Part shown: one piece after another, positions 7,446-15,739 of the stretch | How positions within the stretch are numbered: the first letter of the stretch is position 1 | Layout: every line of letters begins with the position of its first letter | NCBI GenBank assembly: GCA_037383845.1 | Contig: JARRON010000039.1 | Span: 1-37,234, forward strand | Length of the DNA stretch: 37,234 nucleotides | Direction: 5' to 3' | Origin: JARRON01 sp037383845 | GTDB taxonomy: Bacteria; Pseudomonadota; Gammaproteobacteria; Steroidobacterales; XN24 | The notes under the pieces: generated by a model | Seen by the model: the letters and a program-made list of their open reading frames with translations, nothing else | The model's database searches: none | Told to the model about the DNA's origin: nothing | Program-made: the position numbers and the translations under genes

Positions 7446-8393
7446 ATGAGTACCCAGGAACGCCAGGCGGCGGACGCCGTGCTGCTGGTTCGGCCCGTAG
7501 CCTTCCACACCAACCCTGAAACCGCCGCCTCCAACGCTTTTCAGCGCGCCCCTGGCGTGGCGAGCCCCGCCGCAGAGCAGGCGGCGGCGGAGGTCGAGTT
7601 CGCCGGTCTGGTGGGCGCGCTCTCGGAGGCCGGCGTGGAAACCATCGTGGCGGATGACACGCCCCGCGAGGACACCCCGGACGCGGTTTTCCCCAACAAC
7701 TGGGTCAGCTTTCACGCAGACGGCACGGTGGTGCTGTACCCCATGATGGCCGAGAACCGCCGGGCGGAGCGCCGCATGGACATCATCCGTCGCTTGAGCC
7801 GTGAGTGGGGTTTCCACGTCGAGCGGGTCGTGGATCTGTCCGGCTCCGAGAAAGAGCAAAAGTTCCTCGAGGCCACCGGCAGCATGGTGCTGGACCGGGT
7901 CAACCGAGTCGCGTATGCCTGCGTCTCACCCCGCACCCACGTGGACACCCTGGCCGCGGCCTGCCAGCTGCTGGGCTACGAGCCTCTGGCCTTTGCGGCG
8001 GTGGATGCCGACGGCGTTGCGGTTTATCACACGAACGTCCTGATGAGCATCGGCGCCGACTTTGCCGTGCTCTGCGAGGACGCCATCAGCGAGGCGGGCC
8101 AGCGGGAGGCGGTGCGGACCCGCCTGGAGGACACCGGCCACGAGATACTGCCCATCACGCTGGAGCAGATGTCGTCCTTTGCGGGCAACGTCCTGGAACT
8201 TGCGTCGAGGGACGGCAACCGGATCATCACCATGTCCGCCCGGGCGTGGGCCAGCCTGGACGAGCGCCAGCGGGGGTTCCTGGCCTCCCGCGCACGGATC
8301 GTGTCGGTGCCCGTGGGCACCATCGAAACCGCCGGCGGCGGCAGCGTCCGCTGCATGATCGCCGAGGTCCACCTGCCCCGGGGCCGGCCGTAG
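7446..8393 (+). CDS. ctlX: CtlX-like guanidino-group hydrolase (arginine deiminase-related)
   Basis: A 315-residue pentein-fold protein of the CtlX/dimethylargininase-like family, which acts on guanidino or ureido groups of arginine or citrulline derivatives. Family marks are VRPVAFHTNPETAASNAFQ at the N-terminus, DTPDAVFPNNWVSFH near residue 80, YHTNVLMSIG with likely catalytic His195, and GGGSVRCMIAEVHLP with likely nucleophile Cys303. It has no signal peptide, so it is cytoplasmic. The exact substrate cannot be read from sequence. The start ATG is 56 bp after the anti-sigma gene, and a second pentein enzyme lies 2.5 kb downstream at 10921. Confidence 0.87.
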   Translation: MSTQERQAADAVLLVRPVAFHTNPETAASNAFQRAPGVASPAAEQAAAEVEFAGLVGALSEAGVETIVADDTPREDTPDAVFPNNWVSFHADGTVVLYPMMAENRRAERRMDIIRRLSREWGFHVERVVDLSGSEKEQKFLEATGSMVLDRVNRVAYACVSPRTHVDTLAAACQLLGYEPLAFAAVDADGVAVYHTNVLMSIGADFAVLCEDAISEAGQREAVRTRLEDTGHEILPITLEQMSSFAGNVLELASRDGNRIITMSARAWASLDERQRGFLASRARIVSVPVGTIETAGGGSVRCMIAEVHLPRGRP

Positions 8394-8416
8394 GCTGAGC
8401 CGGCGGCACGACCTCG

Positions 8417-9199
8417 CTAGAACCGGTACTCCAGGCTTCCCACGGCATAGTGCAGCCAGGCGAAATTGTAGACGTCGTCGTTGTCCACACCGCCTTCCAG
8501 CGTCCGGTAGCCGGCGCCGATTCGCCAGTTCGGGCTGAGCTCGTAGTCGGCCTTCAGCGCAATGTCGAAAGCGCGCCCCGGGCCCCCGGCCAGGCCGTCG
8601 AAGTCAAGGACCAGCCGCCAGCGGTCTGCCACCGCGTATTCCCCGTACAGGTGTAGCAGGGGAACGAAGCCCAGGTCGTCGTCATTGGCCCGAAGATCCC
8701 CCTGCTTCAGCTCCACGTTGGCGTCGCGCACCAGCACGGTGCCGCCAATCCGCCAGCGCCACGGACCCTGGTCGTAAAAAGTGTACCGGTACGTGACCCG
8801 ATAGGTGCTGAACTGGTAGGTCCCTTTTGCAGTGCCGGCGGCGAACGTCTTCCCGGCGAACTCGGTTTCCCCCGCCAGCTCCCCGGTCCCTGAGACTTCC
8901 AGCGGTGCTGCCAGCACCCGTATGCCGTGGCGGTCGTTGAAGTCCCAGGTCCCCTCCAGTCTGGCGAAAGCTTCCGGGCCAGAGTCCGTCAGGTCCAGCA
9001 TGTCGAACTTTGTGCCAGTGTCCCCGGGGATTCGCACGTCGTTGCGGGAAAACCATAGGGCGCCGGTTTCGAACGTCAGCCCGGCGCGGCTGCGGGGCGT
9101 GGATGCATCGTCTTCCGAGGCGCCGGCCGGTAAGGAAACAGCCGTCACCAGGCAGCCGGCAGCAGCGATTGCCGACAGGGCAGGGAAATGGCGGTTCAT
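8417..9199 (-). CDS. Outer-membrane beta-barrel protein of unknown function
   Basis: A 260-residue protein with a signal peptide (LSAIAAAGCLVTAVSLPAGA) and many alternating amphipathic strands rich in aromatic residues and glycine (YQFSTYRVTYRYTFYDQG, WRWRIGGTVLVRDA, WRIGAGYRTLEGG). The last residues are SLEYRF; a C-terminal Phe is the usual signal for BAM-dependent barrel insertion. It resembles small 8- to 10-strand porin-like proteins, but I do not recognise a named family. It is convergent with ctlX, 23 bp apart, so it belongs to a separate transcript starting near 9200. Confidence 0.78.
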   Translation of the reverse strand: MNRHFPALSAIAAAGCLVTAVSLPAGASEDDASTPRSRAGLTFETGALWFSRNDVRIPGDTGTKFDMLDLTDSGPEAFARLEGTWDFNDRHGIRVLAAPLEVSGTGELAGETEFAGKTFAAGTAKGTYQFSTYRVTYRYTFYDQGPWRWRIGGTVLVRDANVELKQGDLRANDDDLGFVPLLHLYGEYAVADRWRLVLDFDGLAGGPGRAFDIALKADYELSPNWRIGAGYRTLEGGVDNDDVYNFAWLHYAVGSLEYRF

Positions 9200-9399
9200 C
9201 GATAGCGCCTCCGGTCAGAAGTTGGTCGCTGGCGGACGGCACAACCATACCAGCCTGGGGCTTCCGTTCGTTCTCACGCGAAGATCGCTTCAGGAGTGCC
9301 CGCGCGTGTCGGGATTCCTTACGACCGGCGGGAGCCGGCTTTCGAACCGCCGTGGCACGGCCTTTATGGAATAACGGGTTACGACATCTGGCCCGCTAA
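9200..9399. other. Intergenic stretch without recognisable gene
   Basis: This is the upstream region of the minus-strand barrel gene. It must hold that gene's promoter, but I could not pick one out. No tRNA, repeat or long frame is seen. Together with 9400-9667 it makes a 468-bp gap between annotated large genes. Confidence 0.4.
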
Positions 9400-9428
9400 T
9401 TGCATTTACAGAGTTACCCCGGTAGTGG
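9400..9428 (+). promoter_or_regulatory. Candidate sigma-70 promoter for a small transcript
   Basis: TTGCAT (9400-9405), a 17-nt spacer, and TAGTGG (9423-9428). The match is weak, but it sits just upstream of a Shine-Dalgarno-like sequence, a tiny frame and a strong terminator. Confidence 0.3.
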
Positions 9429-9465
9429 CTAAGGGGGGGAGTCAGTCCGAGGAGGCGTTGGCAGC

Positions 9466-9543
9466 TTGGCGGCCAAACAAGCCGACTCAACGCTCCGGAA
9501 GCGAGAGCGGGACAAGAAAAAGAAGAAGAAGCGAGGGGGGTAA
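9466..9543 (+). CDS. Candidate 25-residue lysine/arginine-rich microprotein
   Basis: A short frame starts at TTG 9466, with GAGGAGG at 9450-9456 some ten bases upstream, and ends at TAA 9541-9543. The product would run AAKQADSTLRKRERD after the start residue, then KKKKKKRGG. The stop codon merges with the first base pairs of the terminator at 9542-9572, the compact pattern often seen at the end of a real small gene. The charge would suit nucleic-acid or ribosome binding, but that is only inference. A non-coding small RNA is an equal alternative, and no ATG start exists in this frame. Confidence 0.35.
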   Translation: MAAKQADSTLRKRERDKKKKKKRGG

Positions 9544-9572
9544 AAGCCCGGCCATGTGCCGGGCTTTTCTTT
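9542..9572 (+). terminator. Rho-independent terminator
   Basis: A perfect 11-bp stem AAAAGCCCGGC / GCCGGGCTTTT with loop CATGT, followed by CTTT. No large gene ends here on the plus strand, so it must end a small transcript. It could also work on the minus strand because of its A/T flanks. Confidence 0.85.
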
Positions 9573-9667
9573 ACGGGGCCATGCCTCTCAGGGCCCTTAC
9601 AGCCACGGCCCCTAACGCCGACAAGGCGCACGGCCCCCTGGCAACGCCAATGCGTTAACCTCGCTCC

Positions 9668-10390
9668 GTGACCCCCTTCGCGGCCATGCTCCTCTACACC
9701 ACCTGCGCAGGCGCCTGCATCCTGGCGGGCGGCCTGCTGGCCCGCGTGGAGCGGATTCGGCCACGCTGGCTGGAAAACGAGTTGCGCCACAGCGTTATGG
9801 CCTTCGGCGGAGGGATCCTGTTGGCGGCCGTCAGCCTGGTACTCGTCCCCGAGGGTTCGCGCTACGTGGACTCACCGGGACTGGCCACGGCCCTGCTGCT
9901 GATCGGGGGCGTTGCCTTCATGGCCATCGAGCGTTGGCTGGCCAGCCGTCGTCGGGCACTGCCCCAGTTCCTCGCCATGCTGCTGGACTATCTGCCTGAA
10001 TCCGTGGCCCTGGGCGGGATGTTCGCGGTGGGTGCGCCCGGCGCGGTGCTGCTGGCTCTTCTCATTGGCTTGCAGAACATGCCCGAGGGCTTCAATGCCT
10101 ACCGCGAACTGCGGTCGTCGCCGAAGTTCAGTGCCCGCCGGACGCTCTGGGTGATGGCGGCGCTTACGCCTCTGGGGCCTGTCGCCGGGACTCTGGGCTG
10201 GGTCATTGGCCCTGCCAACCAGGCCTTCTTGGGCAGCGTGATGCTGTTCGCTGCCGGCGGAATCCTGTACCTGGTCTTCCAGGACATCGCCCCCCGGGCG
10301 CGGCTGGAAAACTACTGGGCGCCGACCCTCGGGGCGGTTTTGGGTTTCGGGCTTGGCATGTTCGGCAACATGGTCCTGGGCGGCGGCTGA
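9668..10390 (+). CDS. ZIP-family metal cation transporter
   Basis: A 240-residue inner-membrane protein with about eight hydrophobic helices. ZIP marks are the fourth-helix LDYLPESVALGGMF near residue 105, the LIGLQNMPEGFNAYR motif near residue 140 (family form HNxPEG, with Gln replacing His here) and the fifth-helix region GGILYLVFQDIAP. ZIP proteins usually move zinc, iron or related divalent metals into the cytoplasm. The His-to-Gln change and the lack of the usual HEIPH-type motif leave the substrate uncertain. The start is GTG at 9668 with a weak ribosome site. It is convergent with the AhpD-like gene. Confidence 0.85.
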   Translation: MTPFAAMLLYTTCAGACILAGGLLARVERIRPRWLENELRHSVMAFGGGILLAAVSLVLVPEGSRYVDSPGLATALLLIGGVAFMAIERWLASRRRALPQFLAMLLDYLPESVALGGMFAVGAPGAVLLALLIGLQNMPEGFNAYRELRSSPKFSARRTLWVMAALTPLGPVAGTLGWVIGPANQAFLGSVMLFAAGGILYLVFQDIAPRARLENYWAPTLGAVLGFGLGMFGNMVLGGG

Positions 10391-10460
10391 TTCCCTGTAG
10401 GGTCGCCCGTTGGGGCCCAGCCTCGTGAGGCCCGAAGAGGCACCGCCCCATTGATCCCGG

Positions 10461-10826
10461 TCAGGAGCCGGGCCCCCCGTCGGGAGATTCCAGGGCATCG
10501 AGGAACTCGATGGCCCGCCGCAAATGGGGGATGACGATGGTGCCTCCCACCACCAGGCCGATGCTCATGGCCTCGACGATCTCCTTGCGGGACAGGCCGG
10601 CCTCGATGCTGGCGGAGAGGTGGTACTTCACGCAGTCGTCGCAGCGAAGCACAAGCGACGACACCAGCCCGAGAAGTTCGCGGGTGGACCGGGGCAACGT
10701 GCCTTCGCCGGTGTAGGCCAGAGAGTCCACCGAGAACATCCGCTTGATGACCCGGTTGTCCTCTTCGAGGATCCGCTCGTTCATCCGGGCGCGATACTCG
10801 TTGAATTCCCTGACCTTGTCGTTCAC
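10461..10826 (-). CDS. Carboxymuconolactone decarboxylase/AhpD-like protein
   Basis: A 121-residue cytoplasmic helical protein. The segment ELLGLVSSLVLRCDDCVKYH carries the CxxC pair (Cys62, Cys65) followed by His69, the redox-active motif of AhpD-like alkylhydroperoxidases. The downstream helices (EAGLSRKEIVEAMSIGLVVG, HLRRAIEFLDAL) fit the same fold. It is likely a peroxide- or disulfide-linked oxidoreductase; the partner is unknown. The start is GTG 10826 with AAAGGA upstream; a longer frame to 10943 is not supported. It diverges from the amidinotransferase at 10921 with 94 bp between starts. Confidence 0.88.
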   Translation of the reverse strand: MNDKVREFNEYRARMNERILEEDNRVIKRMFSVDSLAYTGEGTLPRSTRELLGLVSSLVLRCDDCVKYHLSASIEAGLSRKEIVEAMSIGLVVGGTIVIPHLRRAIEFLDALESPDGGPGS

Positions 10827-10920
10827 TTCGCGTTCCTTTCGTTCCGGCGCCGGCGGATGACCGTTCCGCCGGGGTGTGCAAGACTCTCGCTCCCCGCGAA
10901 GGTCCCCGCGAGAGAATCCG

Positions 10921-11745
10921 ATGGACGATACACGCATCCTCATGTGCCCGCCCGACTACTTCGAGGTCGACTACGTGATCAATCCGTGGATGGACGGCAA
11001 CACCGGCTCCCTGGACCGGGAGCGGGCCTGCGTCCAGTGGGAGCGGCTCAGGGAGGAAATCGGCCGCGTGGCAGAAGTGGAGCTTCTGACACCGGAGCAA
11101 GGGATGCCGGACCTGGTGTTCACGGCCAACGCCGGTTTCGTCTACGGGAATCGCGCGGTGCCCAGTCATTTCATGCCCCAACAGCGGCGTCCCGAAGAGC
11201 CGGTTCTAAAGGCCTGGTTCGCTGAGCGCGGTTTTGACGTAAAGAAGCTGCCGGACGACGTGGCCTTCGAGGGCGCCGGCGATGCGCTCATCGACCGGGG
11301 TGGCGCCTGGGTATGGACCGGCCACGGGTTCCGCACCGAGATCGAGGCTCATGACTACCTGCGGGACTGGTTCGACCTGGAAGTGGTCTCCATCCGCCTG
11401 GTGGATCCGCGCTTCTACCATATTGATACGTGCATGTGCCCTCTCGACGGAGGCTACCTGCTCTACCATCCGCCGGCATTCGACGCCGCGTCCCGGGCCG
11501 AGATCGAGCGCCGGGTGCCGGCTGACAAGCGCATTCCGGTCAACGTGGAGAACGCCGGCCACTTCGCCTGCAACGCCGTCAACGTGGGTGAGCACGTGTT
11601 CATGAACCACACGCAGCCCGCCCTGGCCGAGGCGATCGAGGACAAGGGCTTCCGGGTGGTGCAGGTGGGCCTGTCGGAGTTTCTCAAGGCCGGCGGCTCC
11701 GCCAAGTGCCTGACGCTCAAGCTCACCGAGCCGCAAAAGCTGTAG
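10921..11745 (+). CDS. Amidinotransferase/dimethylarginine hydrolase-like pentein enzyme
   Basis: A 274-residue protein of the amidinotransferase superfamily. Marks are MPDLVFTANAGFVYGNRAV near residue 60, FEGAGDALI, the FYHIDTCMCPLDGG motif with catalytic His167 and Asp169, and GGSAKCLTLKL with nucleophile Cys263. The family includes dimethylargininase, arginine deiminase and glycine amidinotransferases, all working through a covalent Cys-guanidino intermediate. The size and motifs suit a DDAH-like hydrolase; the substrate is not determined. The ATG at 10921 is chosen over an upstream frame because the family starts with the strand RILMCPPDYF. It is a second pentein enzyme near ctlX. Confidence 0.88.
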   Translation: MDDTRILMCPPDYFEVDYVINPWMDGNTGSLDRERACVQWERLREEIGRVAEVELLTPEQGMPDLVFTANAGFVYGNRAVPSHFMPQQRRPEEPVLKAWFAERGFDVKKLPDDVAFEGAGDALIDRGGAWVWTGHGFRTEIEAHDYLRDWFDLEVVSIRLVDPRFYHIDTCMCPLDGGYLLYHPPAFDAASRAEIERRVPADKRIPVNVENAGHFACNAVNVGEHVFMNHTQPALAEAIEDKGFRVVQVGLSEFLKAGGSAKCLTLKLTEPQKL

Positions 11746-11792
11746 GCGCATGGGGCCCTGCCTCTTACGGAGCTGGCAGGCATTGCCCCCGT

Positions 11793-12413
11793 TCAGGGCG
11801 CGGGGATCACTGTGTCGATGACCCGGGCCACGTAGGTTTCCACGTCCACGTCCTTCGGGGGCGCCAGCCGGGTCATCACGGCCATGTGGGCGCAGCCCAC
11901 GAAAAGCCGGGCGGCCTCGTCGTCGGAGAGGGCCGTGGCGATTTCTCCCCGGCTGATTCCCCGGGCGATGGTGCCGCGGATCAGGCCTACCAGCCGCTCC
12001 TGGAACGCCAGGTAGGAAGGCCACGTGTCCTCCCTGACCGACGTGCTCCATTCCAGCCACAGCCGCACGTGGGCCGGGTGGGCCTCGACGGCATTCATGA
12101 AGGCCAGGGCGTGGTCCGCCAGCGCCTGCCGGGCGGGCCGGTCGACATCCTCGTGGTGGCGCCGGGCAAGCTTCATGAAGTGCTCGTCGAGCTCCTGCAG
12201 CACCGAGGTCAGCAGGGCGTCCCGGGAAGGGAAGTAGTGAAACACCGTCGGTACGGATACCCCGGCCTCCCGGGCGACGTCAGCGTGAACCGAGCGGGCC
12301 AGGCCGTTGCGGGCGAACACCGTCAGCGCCGCATCGGTGAGCTGTCGGCGCCGGGCGGCTGGTGTCAGGCGGCGCCGGGCCGAGGCCTGGCGGGTGTCCT
12401 TGGGACTGGCCAT
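11793..12413 (-). CDS. TetR-family transcriptional repressor
   Basis: A 206-residue regulator. The N-terminal helix-turn-helix reads ALTVFARNGLARSVHADVA then REAGVSVPTVFHYFPSRDAL, a classic TetR pattern (residues ~20-65). The rest is an all-helical ligand domain. The start ATG 12413 lies ten bases past a perfect palindrome (12422-12443); an in-frame GTG at 12449 would put that palindrome inside the coding region, so I prefer 12413. Divergence from the monooxygenase/esterase pair suggests it represses itself and those genes until a substrate-like ligand binds. Confidence 0.9.
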   Translation of the reverse strand: MASPKDTRQASARRRLTPAARRRQLTDAALTVFARNGLARSVHADVAREAGVSVPTVFHYFPSRDALLTSVLQELDEHFMKLARRHHEDVDRPARQALADHALAFMNAVEAHPAHVRLWLEWSTSVREDTWPSYLAFQERLVGLIRGTIARGISRGEIATALSDDEAARLFVGCAHMAVMTRLAPPKDVDVETYVARVIDTVIPAP

Positions 12414-12421
12414 GGGATGAT

Positions 12422-12443
12422 TATTGACACATTTATCAATAAG
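12422..12443. promoter_or_regulatory. Palindromic operator, likely TetR-family binding site
   Basis: TTATTGA (12422-12428) and TCAATAA (12437-12443) form a perfect 7-bp inverted repeat around CACATTTA. It is strikingly A/T-rich against its surroundings. It lies between the divergent TetR and monooxygenase starts and includes TTGACA (12425-12430), which could serve as a rightward -35 box. Confidence 0.75.
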
Positions 12444-12492
12444 TGCCACCGTCCATGACTCAGCATCCCGGCGGCTGATGGAGGAGGTGGCC

Positions 12493-13863
12493 GTGGCTTT
12501 ACTCCCGAGGGTGTGCGTGATCGGTGCGGGTTCCAGCGGGATTGCCGTGGTGAAGGCCCTGCTGGACCGAGGTATTCCCCAGGTTTGCTATGAAAAAAGC
12601 GACCAGGTGGGCGGGAACTGGACCTTCCGCAACCGCAACGGCATGTCCGCCGCCTACGAGTCCCTGCACATCAATACCGACAGCCGGCTCATGGAGTACC
12701 GGGACTATCCGATGCCCAAGGACACGCCGGACTACCCGAGCCACAAGGTCATCAAGGCCTATTTCGACGACTACGTGGACCATTTCGGGCTGCGGAAACA
12801 TATCCGCTTCGGCTGCGGCGTGGAGCACGCGGCCCGTGAAGACGACGGCACCTGGCGCATCCGCCTGGAGGACGGCGCAGAACAGCGCTTCGACGCCCTG
12901 GTGGTGGCCAACGGACATCACTGGGATCCCCGCTGGCCCGACCCGCCCTACCCCGGGGCGTTCGACGGCGAGCAGATCCATTCCCACGCCTACCTCAACC
13001 CGGGCGAGCCGGTGGATTTCCACGGCAAGCGGGTACTGGTGGTGGGCATGGGCAACAGCGCCATGGACATCGCCTGCGAGCTGTCCCGCCCCGGCATCGC
13101 CGAGAAGCTGTACCTGTCGGCCCGGCGGGGCGTCTGGGTGGTGCCGAAATACGTCTTCGGCATCCCTACCACCCGGCTGACCGGCATGCCCCACTGGGTC
13201 CCCTGGCAGCTCAACAGCTGGCTGAGCCACCTGATCGTGACCATGAACGTGGGCCGGCCCTGGAACTACGGTCTGCCCAGGCCCGACCATCGCCTGCTCC
13301 AGGCACACCCCACCATCAGCCAGGACATCTTCATTCGCCTCGGCAGCGGAGACATCCTGCCCAGGCCCGGCATCCGGCGCCTTGCCGGAGACAGGGTGGA
13401 GTTCACGGACGGCGCGTCGGAGCCGGTGGACGTCATCGTCTGGTGCACCGGCTACAAGGTGAGCTTCCCCTTCTTCGACCCGGACTTTGTTTCCGCCCCC
13501 GACAACCACCTGCCCCTGTGGTCCAGGATGGTCAAGCCGGGAATAGACAACCTGTTCTTCGTCGGGTTGCTGCAGCCTCTGGGGGCCATCATGCCCATCG
13601 CCGAGGCCCAGGGGCACTTCATCGGCGACCACCTCCTCGGGCGTATCGCGCTGCCGGCGCGGCAGGAGATGGATAACGCCATCCGCGAGGAGGAAGAGGC
13701 CATGGCGCGGCGCTACAGGGACCGGTCCGCCCGCCACACCATGCAGGTGGACTTCAACACCTACCTCGCGGAGCTGGAGAAGTACGCGAAGACCGGCGCC
13801 GAGAAGGCGCGCGCCGCGGGCAACCCTCTGCCCGTGCCGCCGCGGATGCCGGCAGCGTCCTGA
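12493..13863 (+). CDS. Flavin-containing monooxygenase (FMO/Baeyer-Villiger type)
   Basis: A 456-residue FAD- and NADPH-dependent oxygenase. The FAD site is CVIGAGSSGIAVVKALL at the N-terminus. The FMO signature region is YPGAFDGEQIHSHAYLNP near residue 160. The NADPH site is VLVVGMGNSAMDIACELS near residue 180. The C-terminal IVWCTGYKVSFPFF is the FMO ATG-like motif. It hydroxylates or inserts oxygen into small organic substrates. The start is GTG 12493, five bases after GAGGAGG (12481-12487); the longer frame from 12424 would overlap the operator. The next gene, an esterase, begins two bases after its stop, as in Baeyer-Villiger oxygenase plus esterase pairs. Confidence 0.92.
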   Translation: MALLPRVCVIGAGSSGIAVVKALLDRGIPQVCYEKSDQVGGNWTFRNRNGMSAAYESLHINTDSRLMEYRDYPMPKDTPDYPSHKVIKAYFDDYVDHFGLRKHIRFGCGVEHAAREDDGTWRIRLEDGAEQRFDALVVANGHHWDPRWPDPPYPGAFDGEQIHSHAYLNPGEPVDFHGKRVLVVGMGNSAMDIACELSRPGIAEKLYLSARRGVWVVPKYVFGIPTTRLTGMPHWVPWQLNSWLSHLIVTMNVGRPWNYGLPRPDHRLLQAHPTISQDIFIRLGSGDILPRPGIRRLAGDRVEFTDGASEPVDVIVWCTGYKVSFPFFDPDFVSAPDNHLPLWSRMVKPGIDNLFFVGLLQPLGAIMPIAEAQGHFIGDHLLGRIALPARQEMDNAIREEEEAMARRYRDRSARHTMQVDFNTYLAELEKYAKTGAEKARAAGNPLPVPPRMPAAS

Positions 13864-13865
13864 CC

Positions 13866-14750
13866 ATGAGCCTGCGCCGGGGGTTGGGCCGCTGGGTCGT
13901 CCGCCGGCTGCTGCGCCCGTCACTGTCGCCCGCCCTGGCCATGGCCGAGCGCCGGCGCCGGGCGGAAATGCTCGCCGGCACGCTGCCTTCGCCTGCGGGC
14001 GTGAAGGTGGAGGCGGGACATGTCGGCGGCCTGCCAGGGGAATGGCTGCTGCCGAAAGACGCCACGCCCGGGCTCGCCTGCCTGTATTGTCATGGTGGCG
14101 GGTTCGTGCTGGGTTCGCCGAAGACGCACCGGGCGGCGGCCGCCCGGCTGGCCCGGGCCGCCTCCATGGACACGTTTGTTCTCGACTACCGGCTGGCTCC
14201 GGAATTCCCGTTCCCGGCGGCCCGGGACGACGTCCTCGCGGGCTGGCGGGACCTGTGCCGGCGTACTCACCTGCATTCCATCGTAATGGCCGGCGACTCC
14301 GCCGGAGGCACCCTGGCAGTGTCCGCCACCATGGTGCTGCAGCAGGTCGGCGAGCAGGGCCCGGCCGCCCTGGCGCTGTTTTCCCCCCTGCTGGATCTCA
14401 CGCTCCCGTCGCCACCGGCGGGGAGGACAGCCGACCTCATGCTGCCGGAGGATTTCGTCACGGAAGCGGTGGACGCTTACCGGGCCGGCCGGCCCGCCGA
14501 CGACCCGGCGCTCTCGCCGCTTCTGGGCAGCCTGGACGGGCTGCCGCCCACGCTGGTGACTGTCGATGCCGCGGAGCGCCTGGGCGGCGATGCCCGCCGG
14601 CTGGCGGCGCGCTGTCCGGAGCAGGTGGAGCTGCTGGAGGCGGAGGGCCTCTGGCATGCCTGGCCCTTGATGGCCGGCCTGGTGCCGGAGGCCAACGAGA
14701 CCCTGGCGAAGGCGGGGCGCTTCCTGGCGGTTCACGCCGCCGGCGGCTGA
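13866..14750 (+). CDS. Alpha/beta hydrolase, HSL-type esterase
   Basis: A 294-residue hydrolase of the hormone-sensitive-lipase-like family. The oxyanion motif is HGGGFVLGSPKTH (His76 onward), followed by LDYRLAPEFPFPAARDD. The nucleophile elbow is GDSAGGTLAV with Ser145, and the catalytic His is His264 in LWHAWPLM. It cleaves short acyl esters. It starts two bases after the monooxygenase stop, so the two are almost certainly one transcript. A chemical pathway is likely: the oxygenase forms an ester or lactone and this enzyme opens it. That link is inferred from context only. Confidence 0.9.
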   Translation: MSLRRGLGRWVVRRLLRPSLSPALAMAERRRRAEMLAGTLPSPAGVKVEAGHVGGLPGEWLLPKDATPGLACLYCHGGGFVLGSPKTHRAAAARLARAASMDTFVLDYRLAPEFPFPAARDDVLAGWRDLCRRTHLHSIVMAGDSAGGTLAVSATMVLQQVGEQGPAALALFSPLLDLTLPSPPAGRTADLMLPEDFVTEAVDAYRAGRPADDPALSPLLGSLDGLPPTLVTVDAAERLGGDARRLAARCPEQVELLEAEGLWHAWPLMAGLVPEANETLAKAGRFLAVHAAGG

Positions 14751-14776
14751 CGCCCACCCGTGTGTTCTAATCCCCG

Positions 14777-15739
14777 GTGGCCATGGCGATGCACCGGGCA
14801 GACAGTCCAGCCGTGAATTTTCTCGACGGAGCCACCCTCCGGGTGATGGCGGGTGCCGCCATGATCAGCTTCGCCCCGGTCTTCGTGCGGCTGGTGGACG
14901 TCAGCCCCACGGCCAGCGCTTTCTACCGGACCCTGTTCGGCGGCCTGGTGCTGCTGGCCTGGGTGTTTCTGAGTCGCAGCGGGAGGCTGCCCAGGAGCCG
15001 TGCCGCCCTGCTGGCCCTGGTGGGGGCGGGTCTGCTGTTCGCCGGGGACCTGGCCGTATGGCACCGGAGCATCTGGTACGTGGGTCCCGGACTGGCCACC
15101 CTGCTGGCGAATTTCCAGGTGCTGATTCTCGCCCTCGTGGGCGTGCTTGTTCTCAAGGAGCGTGCCCGCTGGCAGTTGTGGCTGGCCATCCCCATGGCCC
15201 TGGCGGGGCTTGCCCTGATCGTCGGCCTGGACTGGTCCTCGCTGTCGTCCGACTACCGGTGGGGGATCGTCTTCGGGCTGATGACCGCGGGCTTTTACGC
15301 CGCCTACATCCTGTCCCTGCGCAGGGCCCGCCGGCTCGGGGCGGGGACGTCCCCGGCGGCGGACCTGGTCATTGTGTCGCTGGTCTCCGCGGCGGCCCTC
15401 GGGCTGGGGGCGGCCGGCGGCGGAGAGACGCTGGCAGTGCCCACTGTCACCGACGGGGCTCTGCTGCTGGCCTACGCCCTGGTGGCCCAGGTCCTGGGCT
15501 GGATCCTGATCTCCGGCGGGCTGCCCCGGGTACCTGCCTCCCGGGTGGGGCTGATCCTGCTGTCCCAGCCCATCCTGGCGTTCCTGTGGGACGTGCTCAT
15601 CTTCAGCCGCCCTTTCACGGCCCGGGAGGCCGCGGGGGCGGCGCTGGCCATCGTCGCCATCGGCCTGGGTTCCCAGCCGGCGCGGGTCAGCAAAGAAGGG
15701 CCAGGGCGCCCGGTGCGATCTCCACCGAAAGCCGACTGA
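14777..15739 (+). CDS. EamA/DMT-family permease
   Basis: A 320-residue inner-membrane protein with about ten helices in two EamA repeats. The first repeat opens with MAGAAMISFAPVFVRLVDVS and SAFYRTLFGGLVLLAWVF, and the second with YRWGIVFGLMTAGFYAAYIL. Members export amino acids, metabolites or drugs; the substrate here is unknown. Three start codons compete (GTG 14777, ATG 14783, ATG 14789) with no clear ribosome site. Its last 53 bp overlap the convergent lipid-kinase gene. Confidence 0.87.
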   Translation: MAMAMHRADSPAVNFLDGATLRVMAGAAMISFAPVFVRLVDVSPTASAFYRTLFGGLVLLAWVFLSRSGRLPRSRAALLALVGAGLLFAGDLAVWHRSIWYVGPGLATLLANFQVLILALVGVLVLKERARWQLWLAIPMALAGLALIVGLDWSSLSSDYRWGIVFGLMTAGFYAAYILSLRRARRLGAGTSPAADLVIVSLVSAAALGLGAAGGGETLAVPTVTDGALLLAYALVAQVLGWILISGGLPRVPASRVGLILLSQPILAFLWDVLIFSRPFTAREAAGAALAIVAIGLGSQPARVSKEGPGRPVRSPPKAD

